NCBI RefSeq assembly: GCF_003696345.1
Contig: NZ_RFLX01000005.1
Span: forward strand, 174,777 to 238,776
Length of the DNA: 64,000 nt
Source: Teichococcus wenyumeiae
GTDB taxonomy: Bacteria; Pseudomonadota; Alphaproteobacteria; Acetobacterales; Acetobacteraceae
Reading direction: 5' to 3'
The position numbers and the translations under genes were made by a program. Under the pieces are notes generated by a model, which searched no databases, was not told where the DNA came from, and saw only the letters and a program-made list of their open reading frames with translations. Below are positions 1 through 8,917 of the stretch, piece by piece (the first letter of the stretch is position 1; each line of letters opens with the position of its first letter).

Positions 1-264
1 CTCTCGGCGGTGCCGGCCATCCTGGGCGGGACCGACATGGTGATGGCCCTGTCCGCCCGACTGGCACGGCAGATGGCGGCAGCCCATGCCCTGGCGCTGC
101 GCCCCTGCCCGGTGGAGACGCGCCATACCCGGCTGTCCCTGATCTTCCATCGCCGCTTTGAGGCAGACCAGGGCCATGCCTGGCTGCGCCGCCTGCTGCT
201 GTCGGTGGCGCGCGATGCCTCGCCGCGGGAGGAATGCGAGCGGGTGCGGCAGGGGTTGGTCTGA
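1..264 (+). CDS. LysR-family transcriptional regulator, C-terminal part (partial)
   Basis: The window opens inside this gene. The frame is open from base 1 and only about the last 87 residues are present. The visible part fits the end of a LysR effector-binding domain: a segment on loss of target discrimination (GGTDMVMALSARLAR) followed by LSLIFHRRFEADQGHAWLRR, which matches the usual closing pattern of a hydrophobic strand, His/Arg, D-x-x-H-x-WLR and a final helix. The helix-turn-helix lies outside the window, so the target genes cannot be judged. It converges on a PerM-type permease, with a paired palindromic repeat between them. Family assignment rests on pattern recognition only. Confidence 0.7.
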   Translation, partial: LSAVPAILGGTDMVMALSARLARQMAAAHALALRPCPVETRHTRLSLIFHRRFEADQGHAWLRRLLLSVARDASPREECERVRQGLV

Positions 265-283
265 GGCATCCGGGCCGGGGCAA

Positions 284-356
284 GAAGGGGCGCCGCCCCT
301 TCCGGACCTTCCCCGCTGGGGTGACAGGGTCACCCCAGGCCCCGCCGTCAGTTTTA
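284..356 (+). repeat. Class A palindromic repeat unit A1 (GTGACA core)
   Basis: This unit lies just after the LysR stop. It has a first hairpin of AGGGGC/GCCCCT type (286-300), a GGAC joint, then a second palindrome with 10-bp arms CTGGGGTGAC (316-325) and GTCACCCCAG (329-338), then CCCCGCCGTCAGTTTT. The same architecture recurs at eight other places in the window. It faces unit A2 head to head. A terminator-like or REP-like role is inferred. Confidence 0.8.
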
Positions 357-373
357 GGCACGCTGGTTGGAAC

Positions 374-421
374 GGAGGTCATGGACCTCCGGCGGCTGCG
401 GGTTCAGCCCGCGTGGCCTTT
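374..421 (-). repeat. Element C, copy 1
   Basis: Read on the minus strand this starts AAAGGCCACGCGGGCTGAAC, continues through CCCGCAGCCGCC and ends in the palindrome GGAGGTCCATGACCTCC. Near-identical copies lie at 16213-16264 and 60160-60211, each also between a facing pair of palindromic units. Two hairpins are possible: CGGG-CTGAA-CCCG and the GGAGGTC palindrome. No coding potential is evident. Confidence 0.75.
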
Positions 422-471
422 GGATTTTCCAGGCTGGCGGCTGGGACCATGCCGCGCCCTCCAGGCCCCTC

Positions 472-552
472 TTAAACTGGCAGCGGGGTCCGGGGTGGAC
501 TTTCCACCCCGGCGGGCGTGTCCAGAGAGGGCAGCGCCCTCTTTGGCCCCGG
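472..552 (-). repeat. Class A palindromic repeat unit A2 (GTGGA core)
   Basis: This is the mirror partner of A1. Arms CCGGGGTGGA (490-499) and TCCACCCCGG (503-512) form the core. An outer hairpin AGAGGGC/GCCCTCT (526-542) lies next to the stop codon of the minus-strand permease. Its core sequence differs from that of A1, so the two units of the pair are not copies of each other. Confidence 0.8.
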
Positions 553-560
553 CCTGTGGT

Positions 561-1586
561 TCAGCGCAGCACCACCGGGGCTTCCTCCGGCCGCTCCTGA
601 TCCAGGTAGTCCTCCACGTAGAGCCGGTGCACCAGCATCATGCCCATGGCGGCCAGGGGTGTGGCCAGCGCCAGGCCGGTGATGCCGAAGAGCGTGCCCA
701 TCGCCACCTGGGCCATGATGGTCAGGGCCGGCGGCAGGTCCACGCTGCGCTTCTGGACATAGGGGGTGATGAGGTAGCTCTCCACCGTCTGCACCGCGAG
801 GTAGAGGCCCACCACCGACAGGGCGCCGGTCATGCCCGAATCCAGCCCCAGCAGCACCGCCGGCACCGCCGCCATGACCGGGCCGATATTGGGGATGAAG
901 GTCAGCAGCGCCGCGATCATGCCCAGCAGCGGCGCCAGCGGGATGCCGAGCGCCCAGAGCCCGAGGGTGGTCAGCACCCCCACCACGGTCATGGAGACCA
1001 GCTGCGCCCCCAGCCAGCCGCGCAGGGTCTCGGCGATCTCCTCGCAGGTGGCGCGCGCCTTGGGGCGGAGGGAGGGCGGGAAGAACAGCTCGATGCCACG
1101 GCGGTAGAGCCCGGGGTCCACCGCGAAATAGAGGCCGAGGAAGATCAGCAGCACGAAGTTGCCCAGCGCGCCAAAGGTGCCGCCCAGCACCGCGAAGGCG
1201 CTGCTGCCCCCGCCGCTGGGCAGTTGCAGGTTCTCGGGCTTGGCCTTCTCCAGCAGTTGCTGGCCCCAGCTATACTGGGACAGGCGCTGCGTGCCCTGTT
1301 CCATCACACGCGGCACCTGTTGCCAGAGCTGGTTGGCCTGTTCCGCCAGTTGCGGCGCCGCCATCAGCGCGAAGGCCACGCCCAGCAGCACCAGCAGCAG
1401 CGTGAAGACCAGCACGCGCGCGGTGCCGGACAGACCGAAGCGCTTGAACAGCAGGTCGCCGCCGCCGCGCAGGAAGACCCCCAGCAGCGCGCCGCCGAAG
1501 GTCAGCAGCAGCGCATCCGGCACCTGCCACACCAGCAGCACCAGGATGAGGGCGAAGACGATGACGGAAACAGGCCGGCGCCGCAT
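561..1586 (-). CDS. AI-2E family transporter (PerM/UPF0118), first copy
   Basis: A 341-residue polytopic inner-membrane protein of the PerM family, whose members are proposed exporters of small molecules or ions. The exact substrate is unknown here. The sequence has paired hydrophobic helices at the N-terminus (VSVIVFALILVLLVWQVPDA), a long soluble region, then helices with the family pattern of Gly/Pro-rich turns (GTLFGITGLALATPLAAMGM). The ATG at 1586 is chosen because GAAGGA precedes it at good spacing and it starts the first membrane helix. A longer frame to 1703 adds only a basic non-family leader. A second PerM gene lies at 10387-11580 with little obvious identity. Confidence 0.85.
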   Translation of the reverse strand: MRRRPVSVIVFALILVLLVWQVPDALLLTFGGALLGVFLRGGGDLLFKRFGLSGTARVLVFTLLLVLLGVAFALMAAPQLAEQANQLWQQVPRVMEQGTQRLSQYSWGQQLLEKAKPENLQLPSGGGSSAFAVLGGTFGALGNFVLLIFLGLYFAVDPGLYRRGIELFFPPSLRPKARATCEEIAETLRGWLGAQLVSMTVVGVLTTLGLWALGIPLAPLLGMIAALLTFIPNIGPVMAAVPAVLLGLDSGMTGALSVVGLYLAVQTVESYLITPYVQKRSVDLPPALTIMAQVAMGTLFGITGLALATPLAAMGMMLVHRLYVEDYLDQERPEEAPVVLR

Positions 1587-1762
1587 GGCGGGATCCTTCA
1601 GGCAGGGAGCGCCGGTTAAAGCCCTGGTCCGGGCCGGAAGTTGCCAAGGCCCCGCCAGCCGGCGCCGCTTGTCACGCGCTGGCCCCTTGCGCGCGGCGGC
1701 CACCCCGCTTATCCGGCGCGCTGATATCCGCCTTTCGTTCCCCCAGCTAAGGATGCCTTTCC

Positions 1763-2182
1763 ATGGCCGAGCGTACCCTCTCCATCATCAAGCCTGACGC
1801 GACCCGCCGGAACCTGACCGGCAAGATCAACGCCAAGTTCGAGGAGCAGGGCCTGCGCATCGTGGCGCAGAAGCGCATCCAGCTCTCTGAGGCCCAGGCC
1901 GGCGCCTTCTATGCCGAGCACAAGGCCCGCCCCTTCTACAACGACCTGGTCTCCTTCATGACCTCGGGCCCCGTTGTCGTGCAGGTGCTGGAAGGCGAGA
2001 ACGCCATCGCCCGCAACCGCGAGATCATGGGCGCCACCAACCCGGCGAACGCCGCCGAGGGCACCATCCGCAAGGAATTCGCCGAGAGCATCGAGGCGAA
2101 CTCCGTGCACGGCTCCGACGGCCCCGAGGCCGCGGCGCGCGAGATCTCCTTCTTCTTCTCCGGCATCGAGCTGGTGGGCTGA
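1763..2182 (+). CDS. ndk: Nucleoside diphosphate kinase
   Basis: Transfers the gamma-phosphate of ATP to nucleoside diphosphates through a phospho-histidine, balancing NTP pools in the cytosol. The 139-residue protein has the usual family length. The N-terminal [18 protein letters not shown] segment and the active-site motif NSVHGSDG, with the catalytic His at about residue 116, are intact. A clear 19-bp hairpin terminator follows the stop (2211-2259). It appears to be a single-gene unit, with about 175 bases separating it from the divergent permease upstream. Assignment is secure. Confidence 0.98.
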   Translation: MAERTLSIIKPDATRRNLTGKINAKFEEQGLRIVAQKRIQLSEAQAGAFYAEHKARPFYNDLVSFMTSGPVVVQVLEGENAIARNREIMGATNPANAAEGTIRKEFAESIEANSVHGSDGPEAAAREISFFFSGIELVG

Positions 2183-2210
2183 AGCAAGCCGCGGGCGCCC
2201 TCGGGCGCCT

Positions 2211-2259
2211 GCGCATGAAAAAGGGCGGCCCCGGAAGGGAGCCGCCCTTTTTCATGCGC
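2211..2259. terminator. Bidirectional intrinsic terminator between ndk and the cox IV gene
   Basis: A perfect 19-bp inverted repeat: left arm 2211-2229 (begins GCGCATGAAAAAGGGCGG), right arm 2241-2259, 11-base loop. The A-run in the left arm and the T-run in the right arm give a U-tract in both directions. This suits the convergent genes on either side. Confidence 0.9.
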
Positions 2260-2282
2260 GGTCCGTGCAGGCCGCGCGGGCC

Positions 2283-2441
2283 TCAGCCCCAGCAGCCGTA
2301 GAGCATCAGCAGCAGCAGGGTCACGGCCACGATGCCCCAGGTGGTCGCCTTGGTGAAGACGGACCAGCCATGGGCGCGCTCGCCCACGATATCCTCCGCC
2401 TTGACTTCCACGAAGTCGATGTCGTGCTTCACCTCGGCCAT
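2283..2441 (-). CDS. aa3-type cytochrome c oxidase subunit IV
   Basis: A 52-residue peptide with an acidic, charged N-terminal half and one transmembrane helix at the C-terminus (TTWGIVAVTLLLLMLYGCW). This is the layout of the small bacterial aa3-oxidase subunit IV family (PF07835-like), which packs against the large oxidase subunits in the inner membrane. The ATG at 2441 is preceded by AAGGGGA. The gene stands alone, away from any oxidase operon in this window. It is easily missed because longer spurious frames run through it. Confidence 0.8.
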   Translation of the reverse strand: MAEVKHDIDFVEVKAEDIVGERAHGWSVFTKATTWGIVAVTLLLLMLYGCWG

Positions 2442-2564
2442 GGACGTCCCCTTGTTGCGCCAGCGTCCCGCGAGGTTTAGCAGCGCCGCGCGCCGGGGCA
2501 AGGGGGAACGGGGAGCTTGGCCGGGCGTTAAGCGAGGCATCCACCCTGCCGGAGCGCCCTGCCC

Positions 2565-3053
2565 ATGCCCCTGACCCTGGAAGGTTCCTGCCGCTGCGGC
2601 GCCGTCCGCTTCACGCTGCGGAGCCATACGCCCGTGCCCTACCAGCGCTGCTACTGCTCCATCTGCCGCAAGACGGCCGGGGGCGGCGGCTATGCCATCA
2701 ACATCATGGGCGATGCCGACAGCCTGCAGGTGCATGGCCAGACCGCCACCTACCGCGCCGAGTTGCAGGCGGACGACGGCACCTGCGAGACCAGCAGCGG
2801 CCGCCGCCACTTCTGCCCGACATGCGCCAGCGCGCTGTGGATGGCGGACCCGAGCTGGCCGGATCTGGTGCATCCCTTCGCCTCCGCCATCGACACGCCG
2901 CTGCCGGTGGCGGAGGAGAAGGTGCACCTGATGCTGCGCTACAAGGCGCCCTGGGTGGAGCCGCAGATCGGGCCGCGCGACGCGACCTTCGACGAATACC
3001 CGGAGGAATCGATCGAGGACTGGCACCGCAAGCGCGGGCTCTGGGTGGACTGA
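2565..3053 (+). CDS. GFA family zinc protein (CENP-V/GFA domain)
   Basis: A 162-residue protein with the zinc-binding pattern of the glutathione-dependent formaldehyde-activating (GFA) fold: SCRCGAVRF near residue 8, CYCSICRKTAGG near residue 29, and FCPTCASALW near residue 84. These cysteines hold two zinc ions in the family. Real GFA activity is proven for few members, so the physiological substrate is unknown. It stands alone, divergent from the cox IV peptide. The start at 2565 puts the first Cys motif at the normal distance. Confidence 0.85.
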   Translation: MPLTLEGSCRCGAVRFTLRSHTPVPYQRCYCSICRKTAGGGGYAINIMGDADSLQVHGQTATYRAELQADDGTCETSSGRRHFCPTCASALWMADPSWPDLVHPFASAIDTPLPVAEEKVHLMLRYKAPWVEPQIGPRDATFDEYPEESIEDWHRKRGLWVD

Positions 3054-3130
3054 GACGGGGCGGTTGCTTTTGCCCGCCGATCCACCAAGACTTCCCCCAG
3101 CGGCCGCGCGAGCCGCGTGAGGACAACGCC

Positions 3131-4510
3131 ATGAACCGCAGAACCTTCGCCACCGGTGGCACGGGCCTGCTGCTGGCCGCCGGCGCCCTGGCGGCCGGGG
3201 CCACCAGCCCAGGCGCCTTCGCCCAGGTCACCGCCCCCACCACCCCCGGCGCCGCCGGGCCGCGCTGGGCCACCAGCTGGGCCGCGTCGGTCCAGGGCCC
3301 GTACCCCACCGGCAATCCCTCGGCCCAGCCGGACCAGCGCTTCGCCTTCCCCGACCCGGCCGAGGGCGCGCGGGACCAGACGCTGCGGCTGGTGCTGCGG
3401 CCGACCGTCTGGGGGCCGCAGGCGCGGCTGCGTTTCTCCAACGCCTTCGGCACCCGGCCGCTGGTGCTGGATGGCGTCCATGCCGGGCTGCAACTGGGCG
3501 GCGCCACGCTGGTGCCCGGCAGCAACCGCCCCGTGCGCTTTGGCGGGCAGGACAGCGTGACCATCCCGCCCGGCGGGCAGGTGTGGTCGGACCCGGTGGA
3601 GCTGCCCTTCGCCGCCGATCCGGCGGCGGCGCTGCTGGCGGGGCGCAAGCTGGCGGTATCCTTCCATGTCGCGGGCGGCAGCGGGCCGATGACCTGGCAC
3701 GCCAAGGCGCTGCAGACCTCCTATGCCACGCCGCCCGGCGCCGGCGCCCATGGCGCGGAGGAAGGCGAGCAGTCCTTCGCCTTCTCCACCGCCTCCTGGT
3801 TCTTTCTGGATGCGGTGGACATGATGGCGCCCTCCGGCACGCCGGTGATCGTCGGCTTCGGCGATTCCATCACCGACGGCACCGCCTCGACCATGAATGG
3901 CGACGACCGCTGGCCGGATGTGCTGTGGCGCCGCCTCGTGGCCAGCGCCGGGCGGCCGGTGGCGGTGGTCAATGCCGGCATCGGCGGCAACCAGGTGGCC
4001 GGCCCCGCCAGCTATGGCCCCACTGCCCCCTTCGCCGGCGGCCCTTCCGCCCTGGCGCGGCTGGAGCGGGACGTGCTCTCGCTCTCCGGCGTCACCACCG
4101 TGATCTGGCTGGAAGGCATCAACGACTTCAGCAAGAACGGCAATGCCACGCTGGAAGCGGTGCGGGACGGCATGCAGCAGGGCGTGAAGCGGCTGCGGGA
4201 GGGCATCCCGGGCGTGCGGGTGATCGGCGCCACCGTCACCACCGCGCTCGGCAGCAGCAGCGCCGCCCATGGCCATGCGGAGCAGGACGAGAAGCGTAAG
4301 GCGCTCAACGCCTTCATCCGCGATTCCGGCACCTTTGACGGCGTGGCGGATTTCGACGCCGCCGTGCTGGACCCGGCCAGCGGCGGGCTGCGGGCGGAGA
4401 TGGTGCCGGAATCCACCACCGGCGGGCCAGGCGACAAGCTGCACCCCAACCGGGCGGGCTACCTGGCCATGGCCAACAGCATCGACCTGCGGATGCTGCT
4501 GGGGCGGTGA
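3131..4510 (+). CDS. Secreted SGNH/GDSL hydrolase
   Basis: A 459-residue predicted exported esterase/lipase-like enzyme. The start at 3131 follows GTGAGGA and opens with MNRRTF and a hydrophobic Ala/Gly-rich segment ending near AFAQ, a typical signal peptide. The C-terminal half carries all SGNH blocks: GFGDSITDG with the nucleophile Ser at about residue 246, NAGIGGNQ with the oxyanion Gly/Asn, GINDF, and DKLHPNRAGY with the catalytic Asp and His at about 435 and 438. The N-terminal part (about 40-230) is beta-rich and may be a carbohydrate-side domain. The natural ester, possibly on a polysaccharide, cannot be told. Confidence 0.88.
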   Translation: MNRRTFATGGTGLLLAAGALAAGATSPGAFAQVTAPTTPGAAGPRWATSWAASVQGPYPTGNPSAQPDQRFAFPDPAEGARDQTLRLVLRPTVWGPQARLRFSNAFGTRPLVLDGVHAGLQLGGATLVPGSNRPVRFGGQDSVTIPPGGQVWSDPVELPFAADPAAALLAGRKLAVSFHVAGGSGPMTWHAKALQTSYATPPGAGAHGAEEGEQSFAFSTASWFFLDAVDMMAPSGTPVIVGFGDSITDGTASTMNGDDRWPDVLWRRLVASAGRPVAVVNAGIGGNQVAGPASYGPTAPFAGGPSALARLERDVLSLSGVTTVIWLEGINDFSKNGNATLEAVRDGMQQGVKRLREGIPGVRVIGATVTTALGSSSAAHGHAEQDEKRKALNAFIRDSGTFDGVADFDAAVLDPASGGLRAEMVPESTTGGPGDKLHPNRAGYLAMANSIDLRMLLGR

Positions 4511-4707
4511 GAGGCGCGTGGCGGGAGGCTGGGAGGCCTTCCGCCGTGGCGGGCGCTATGGTGAATCTGATTGGATGCCGCTGCTATCGACCCAAACCGG
4601 GCTCTTGCAGCAGTGATCCAAGCAGCCGGGCTTGGCTGTGAGCGGAACGGCCGCTTTCCGGCTAAGCATCGGGGAAGCGTCCATTGCGGACAGTCGCCCG
4701 CCGTCCT

Positions 4708-5565
4708 CTATCCCCTCACGGCGCTGCGGAATGCCGCTGACAGGGTAGCCAGGGCATCTCGGGGCCGACCTTCTGCCATCCGCGAGTGGATCAGGATGGG
4801 CAGGCGCGGCAGCGGAGGAAGTCCAAGCCTGTCCCCCACGTCCACGGCACCGAGCGGCAGCATGCGCGGCGCCAGGGCAGCGACGCCCAGCCCGGCGGTC
4901 ACGGCGGCCACAACAGCGGGAACGCCGCCGCCGACGAAGATCTCGGTCCAAGCAATGCCTGCCGCGTCGAGGACCTGGCCAGCCAACGCCCGCACGCCAC
5001 AGGGCTCGGCCAGCGTAGCCACGGGCAAAGGCTCGTCGGCGCGGTGCTGCCAGCCGGGGGCTGCGAACCAGCCGAAGCGTTCCTCGGCGATGATCTCGCC
5101 GTCCTCCCGCCCGGCATGGAGGCGGACAATGGCCGCATCCAATTCCCGCCTGTCGTAGCTCCGCAGGAGGTCGCCCGAGGACCCGATGCGGATCTCCATC
5201 AGCAGATGGGGGTCCTGTGCGTTCATGCGAGCGATCAGGGCCGGGAGTTCCGGCCCTGCGACATGCTCGCTGATGCCGATGGTCAGCCGCTGCCGTGCCC
5301 CGGAGAGGGCGGTCAGGGCGCGATCATGCACCGCCCGGAGCGAGCGGGCGTGCTCGAGGAAGGCAAGCCCCCTCGCAGAGAGTTGGACATGACGGGGAGT
5401 ACGCTCCACGAGACGGCAGCCAAGTCTTTCCTCAAGCCTTTTGAGTTTCAGGCTGATCGCGGCCTGGGTCGTCCGCATGGCGTCGGCCGCCCGCGTGAAG
5501 CTGCCGTGATCGGCAATCAGAATGAAAGCCCAGACTGCATCAAGATCGAGCGGCCGTTCTGTCAT
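4708..5565 (-). CDS. LysR-family transcriptional regulator next to a tautomerase
   Basis: A 285-residue complete LysR protein. The winged helix-turn-helix covers about residues 8-65 (DHGSFTRAADAMRTTQAAIS, then LKRLEERLGCRLVERTPR). A substrate-binding domain follows from about residue 90. It is transcribed divergently from a tautomerase-family gene, a frequent pairing in which the regulator controls its neighbour. An 11-bp palindrome sits 10 bases upstream of its start (5576-5586). Codon use is visibly less GC-biased than in surrounding genes, suggesting the pair was acquired. The inducer is unknown. Confidence 0.92.
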   Translation of the reverse strand: MTERPLDLDAVWAFILIADHGSFTRAADAMRTTQAAISLKLKRLEERLGCRLVERTPRHVQLSARGLAFLEHARSLRAVHDRALTALSGARQRLTIGISEHVAGPELPALIARMNAQDPHLLMEIRIGSSGDLLRSYDRRELDAAIVRLHAGREDGEIIAEERFGWFAAPGWQHRADEPLPVATLAEPCGVRALAGQVLDAAGIAWTEIFVGGGVPAVVAAVTAGLGVAALAPRMLPLGAVDVGDRLGLPPLPRLPILIHSRMAEGRPRDALATLSAAFRSAVRG

Positions 5566-5575
5566 AACGGTGCAT

Positions 5576-5586
5576 TATCTCAGATA
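5576..5586. promoter_or_regulatory. Candidate LysR operator in the divergent promoter region
   Basis: A perfect palindrome TATCT-C-AGATA lies in the 94-base gap between the divergent LysR and tautomerase starts. LysR proteins commonly bind such dyads near their own promoter. TATTCT at 5597-5602 could serve as a -10 box for the tautomerase gene. Both are inferences from position and shape. Confidence 0.4.
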
Positions 5587-5659
5587 TTGGCATCCATATT
5601 CTAGCGAAATGAACGATGGAGACGCACTCTCTGGCTGACCAACGAAAGGAGCTTGGCCC

Positions 5660-6040
5660 GTGCCCCTGGTTCACATCGCTATGCGTGCTGGCAAGTCGGC
5701 AGCATACAAGCAGGCAATCTTCGACGGCCTCTATCGCGCTCTGCATGAAACGTTCGACGTGCCCGAGGACGACCAGTTCATGGTCATCACCGAGCATGAC
5801 ACGGCGAGCTTCCGCTACGGAAAATCCTACCTCGGCATTGCTCGAAGCGACGAACTCGTCTTCATCCAGATCACGGCCAACAACACTCGCACTGTGGAAC
5901 AAAAGAAGGCGCTGTTTCGTCGGGCCATGGAGCTGTTGGGCGAGGCGCCCGGTCTGCGGTCGGAGGACGTATTCGTCAACCTTGTCGAAGTGACGAAAGA
6001 AAACTGGTCCCTGGGACAGGGCTTGGCTCAGTACGCCTGA
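5660..6040 (+). CDS. Tautomerase family protein
   Basis: A 126-residue protein starting MPLVHIAMRAGKS, so the mature N-terminus would be the Pro that acts as catalytic base in the 4-oxalocrotonate tautomerase superfamily. The length fits the two-unit (Tautomerase_2-like) type rather than the short 60-residue enzymes. The GTG at 5660 follows GAAAGGA. The divergent LysR is the likely regulator. Members of this type act on small keto-enol or halogenated acids; the substrate here is not evident. Base composition is lower in GC than in its neighbours. Confidence 0.88.
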   Translation: MPLVHIAMRAGKSAAYKQAIFDGLYRALHETFDVPEDDQFMVITEHDTASFRYGKSYLGIARSDELVFIQITANNTRTVEQKKALFRRAMELLGEAPGLRSEDVFVNLVEVTKENWSLGQGLAQYA

Positions 6041-6100
6041 TCGACAGGAGGGGAGGCCTGCTCTCCACCCATTCCAGCCCTTCCTTGATGGGCTTTCACC

Positions 6101-7042
6101 CTAGGGCATGGCGCCGGTATTGATCACCGGCGTCGCGTCCTTGTCGCCCACCAGCACCACCAGCAGGTTGGCGACCATGGCGGTCCGCCGCTCCGGCTCC
6201 AGGGACAGGCCCTTGCGCTCCAGGGCGGCCAGCGCGTCCTCCACCATGTCCACCGCGCCGGCCACGATCTTGCGCCGGGCGGCCAGCACCGCCTCGGCCT
6301 GCTGCCGCCGCAGCATGGCGCCGGCGATCTCGGGCGCATAGGCCAGGTGGGTGATGCGCGCTTCCTCGATGCGGATGCCGGCGCGGCGCACCCGGTCCTG
6401 CAGCTCCCGCACCAGGCCCTGCACCACCTCGTCGCCGCCATCCAGCAGCGTGGCGCGCGACTTCGGCACGGGCGGGCCTTCGGGGCTGCCCTGCGCGATG
6501 GCCACTTCCTCGGCGTCATAGGCGTGGCTACCGGCGATGCGGCGCAGCGCGGCATCGCTCTGCACCCGCACGAAACTCTCGTAGTCGTCGATCTCCAGCA
6601 GCGCCGCCGCCGCATCCGAGACCGACCAGACCACGGCGGCGCCGATCTCGATCGGGTTGCCCGCCGCGTCATTGACCTTCAGCGCCGCGATCTCATGCGT
6701 CCGCAACCGGCGGGAGACCTTGGAGCGGGTGTAGAAGGGATTGGTGAGGCGCAGTCCCGTCTGGCTGTCGCTGCCGCTGTAGGAGCCGAAGAGCAGGAAG
6801 ACGGCGCTTTCATTCGGCGCCAGCACATAGACGCCGCGCAACAGGATGGCGCTGAGCGCCAGCGGCAGGAAGCCCAGGGCGGATTGCCCGGGGTTCTCCG
6901 CCGTGGTGCCGCTGGCGATCAGCGCCACCCCGGCGGCCGCCAGCACCAGGATGGCCAGCAGGGCGGCATAGCCATTGACCGCCAGCCCCTGCCGCTCCGC
7001 CACCGCGGCCTCGCGCTGCCTGGGATCAGCCGGTTCGTTCAT
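6101..7042 (-). CDS. SPFH/band 7 domain membrane protein
   Basis: A 313-residue protein with two N-terminal hydrophobic segments (about residues 24-45 and 57-72) followed by a band 7 domain that starts at VLAPNESAVFLLFGSYSG and continues through GLRLTNPFY, the usual SPFH opening, with helical LRRQQAEAVLAARRKIV towards the end. SPFH proteins form ring-like assemblies on the membrane and often regulate proteases or membrane microdomains. Start at 7042 is supported by AGAAGGAG upstream. No protease-partner gene is adjacent, so the role is open. Confidence 0.87.
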   Translation of the reverse strand: MNEPADPRQREAAVAERQGLAVNGYAALLAILVLAAAGVALIASGTTAENPGQSALGFLPLALSAILLRGVYVLAPNESAVFLLFGSYSGSDSQTGLRLTNPFYTRSKVSRRLRTHEIAALKVNDAAGNPIEIGAAVVWSVSDAAAALLEIDDYESFVRVQSDAALRRIAGSHAYDAEEVAIAQGSPEGPPVPKSRATLLDGGDEVVQGLVRELQDRVRRAGIRIEEARITHLAYAPEIAGAMLRRQQAEAVLAARRKIVAGAVDMVEDALAALERKGLSLEPERRTAMVANLLVVLVGDKDATPVINTGAMP

Positions 7043-7127
7043 GCCGCGGGCTCCTTCTGGCGCAGGCTTCCCGCGATCATCCCGGCCACCCGGAACGCCG
7101 CAAGCCGCCAGGGGGAACCCCTGGCGC

Positions 7128-7796
7128 TCAGCCCGGGTTGCGCAGCACCGTGGCGCTGGGGGCGGCGGCGGCCTCGATCACCGCGCGGCCTTCCTCCACC
7201 CGCACCCGCCCGGCGGCGACCAGCGCCAGGGCGGCGGGGTAGAGGATATGCTCCTGCTCCAGCACCCGGGCGCCGAGCGTGTCCTCGGTGTCATCGGGCA
7301 GCACGGGCACGGCGGCCTGGGCGATGATGGGGCCTTCATCCACGCCCGGCGTCACCAGGTGCACGGTGCAGCCATGCAGCCGCACCCCGGCGGCCAGCGC
7401 CCGGGCATGGGTATCCACGCCGGGGAAGGACGGCAGCAGGGAGGGATGGATATTCACCATCCGCCCGGACCAGCGGTTGACGAAATCCTCCGTCAGCACC
7501 CGCATGAAGCCGGCCAGGGCGATCAGCTCCACCCCATGCTCGGCCATGGCGGCTTCCATCGCCCGCTCGAAGCCGGCGCGGTCGCGGCCGAAGGGGCGGC
7601 TTTCCACCACGGCGGTGGGGATGCCGGCATCATGCGCCCGCGCCAGCCCGCCGGCGGCGGGCTTGTTGGAGAGCACCAGCACGATCTCGGCCGGGAAGCC
7701 AGGGTCGGCGGCGGCGCTGAGCAGCGCCGCCATGTTGCTGCCCCGGCCGGAGATCAGGATGGCGGTGCGGCGGCGCGCCCCGCTCACGCCGGCCAT
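7128..7796 (-). CDS. purN: Phosphoribosylglycinamide formyltransferase
   Basis: Third step of de novo purine synthesis: 10-formyl-THF formylates GAR. The 222-residue protein has the nucleotide-binding start [14 protein letters not shown] and the catalytic region GFMRVL...[12 protein letters not shown], with His in [10 protein letters not shown] and the downstream Asp region ([17 protein letters not shown]). Its ATG overlaps the end of purM by 13 bases, so the two are translationally coupled, the standard order in alphaproteobacteria. Confidence 0.97.
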   Translation of the reverse strand: MAGVSGARRRTAILISGRGSNMAALLSAAADPGFPAEIVLVLSNKPAAGGLARAHDAGIPTAVVESRPFGRDRAGFERAMEAAMAEHGVELIALAGFMRVLTEDFVNRWSGRMVNIHPSLLPSFPGVDTHARALAAGVRLHGCTVHLVTPGVDEGPIIAQAAVPVLPDDTEDTLGARVLEQEHILYPAALALVAAGRVRVEEGRAVIEAAAAPSATVLRNPG

Positions 7797-8851
7797 TGCG
7801 GCGTGAGGTTCTCCATCCGCACCTCGGGCTCGGCGCCCGCGGTGCCGGCGGTGATCTGGCCGATGCGGCTGACCTGCTCGCCCTCGCCGGTCAGCAGGGC
7901 GATGGCGGTCTCGGCGTCATCGGCCGAGACCACCAGGATCATGCCGATGCCACAGTTGAAGACGCGCAGCATCTCCTCCGGCGCCACATTGCCGGCCTGG
8001 GCCAGCCAGGCGAAGACCGGCGCAGGGGTCCAGGCGGTGGCATCCACCACGCCCACGGTGCCCTGGGGCAGCACGCGCGGCAGGTTGCCGACGATGCCGC
8101 CGCCCGTGATATGCGCCGCCGCCTTCAGGATGCGCGCCTTGTGCAGCGCCAGCACCGACTTCACGTAGATCCGCGTGGGCTCCAGCAGCGCATGGCCCAG
8201 CGTGGTGCCGGTGGCGAAGGGCGCGGGTTCCTGCACCCCCTTGCCGCTGGCCTCCAGGATGCGGCGCACGAGCGAAAAACCGTTGGAATGCACGCCGGAG
8301 GAGGCGAGGCCCAGCAGCACGTCGCCGGGGCGGACATCCGGGCGGGGCAGCAGCTGGTCGCGCTCGGCGGCACCGACCGAGAAGCCGGCGAGGTCGTAGT
8401 CGTCCTTGGCATACATGCCCGGCATCTCGGCCGTCTCGCCGCCCACCAGGGCGGAGCCGGCCTGGCGGCAGCCCTCGGCGATGCCGGCGATCACGGCCCG
8501 CGCCTGGGCCAGCTCCAGCTTGCCGGTGGCGAAGTAGTCCAGGAAGAACAGCGGCTCGGCGCCCTGCACCACCAGATCGTTCACGCACATGGCAACCAGA
8601 TCGATGCCCACGGCGTCATGATAGCCGGTATCAATGGCAAGCCTCAGCTTGGTGCCGACGCCATCGGTGGAGGAGACGAGCACCGGGTCGGTATAGCCGG
8701 CCGCCTTCAGGTCGAAGAGCGCGCCGAAGCCGCCCAGGCCGCCCATCACGCCGGAGCGGTGGGTGGCCTTGGCCAGGGGCTTGATGGCATCCACGAGGGC
8801 ATCGCCGGTTTCGATGTCCACGCCGGCGTCACGGTAGGTCAGACTGGTCAT
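7784..8851 (-). CDS. purM: Phosphoribosylformylglycinamidine cyclo-ligase (AIR synthetase)
   Basis: Closes the imidazole ring of AIR in purine synthesis using ATP. The 355-residue protein starts [20 protein letters not shown] and contains the PurM signature around [20 protein letters not shown] and [11 protein letters not shown], with [16 protein letters not shown] in the C-terminal half. The ATG at 8851 gives the standard length; longer frames add unrelated sequence. First gene of a two-gene purM-purN unit, divergent from a DUF2066-like gene 66 bases away. Confidence 0.97.
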   Translation of the reverse strand: MTSLTYRDAGVDIETGDALVDAIKPLAKATHRSGVMGGLGGFGALFDLKAAGYTDPVLVSSTDGVGTKLRLAIDTGYHDAVGIDLVAMCVNDLVVQGAEPLFFLDYFATGKLELAQARAVIAGIAEGCRQAGSALVGGETAEMPGMYAKDDYDLAGFSVGAAERDQLLPRPDVRPGDVLLGLASSGVHSNGFSLVRRILEASGKGVQEPAPFATGTTLGHALLEPTRIYVKSVLALHKARILKAAAHITGGGIVGNLPRVLPQGTVGVVDATAWTPAPVFAWLAQAGNVAPEEMLRVFNCGIGMILVVSADDAETAIALLTGEGEQVSRIGQITAGTAGAEPEVRMENLTPQWPA

Positions 8852-8917
8852 GAAGGGGCCCGATAAGCTATGCGCAAAGACCCAGGGGTCGACGGCCCGG
8901 GCTTCCAAGGGGGCGGA

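Noticed and set aside
234-1619. 461-codon forward frame across the first repeat pair and the PerM gene
   Set aside because: It crosses the palindromic repeats and is antisense to a recognisable membrane protein; His/Gln-rich artefact.
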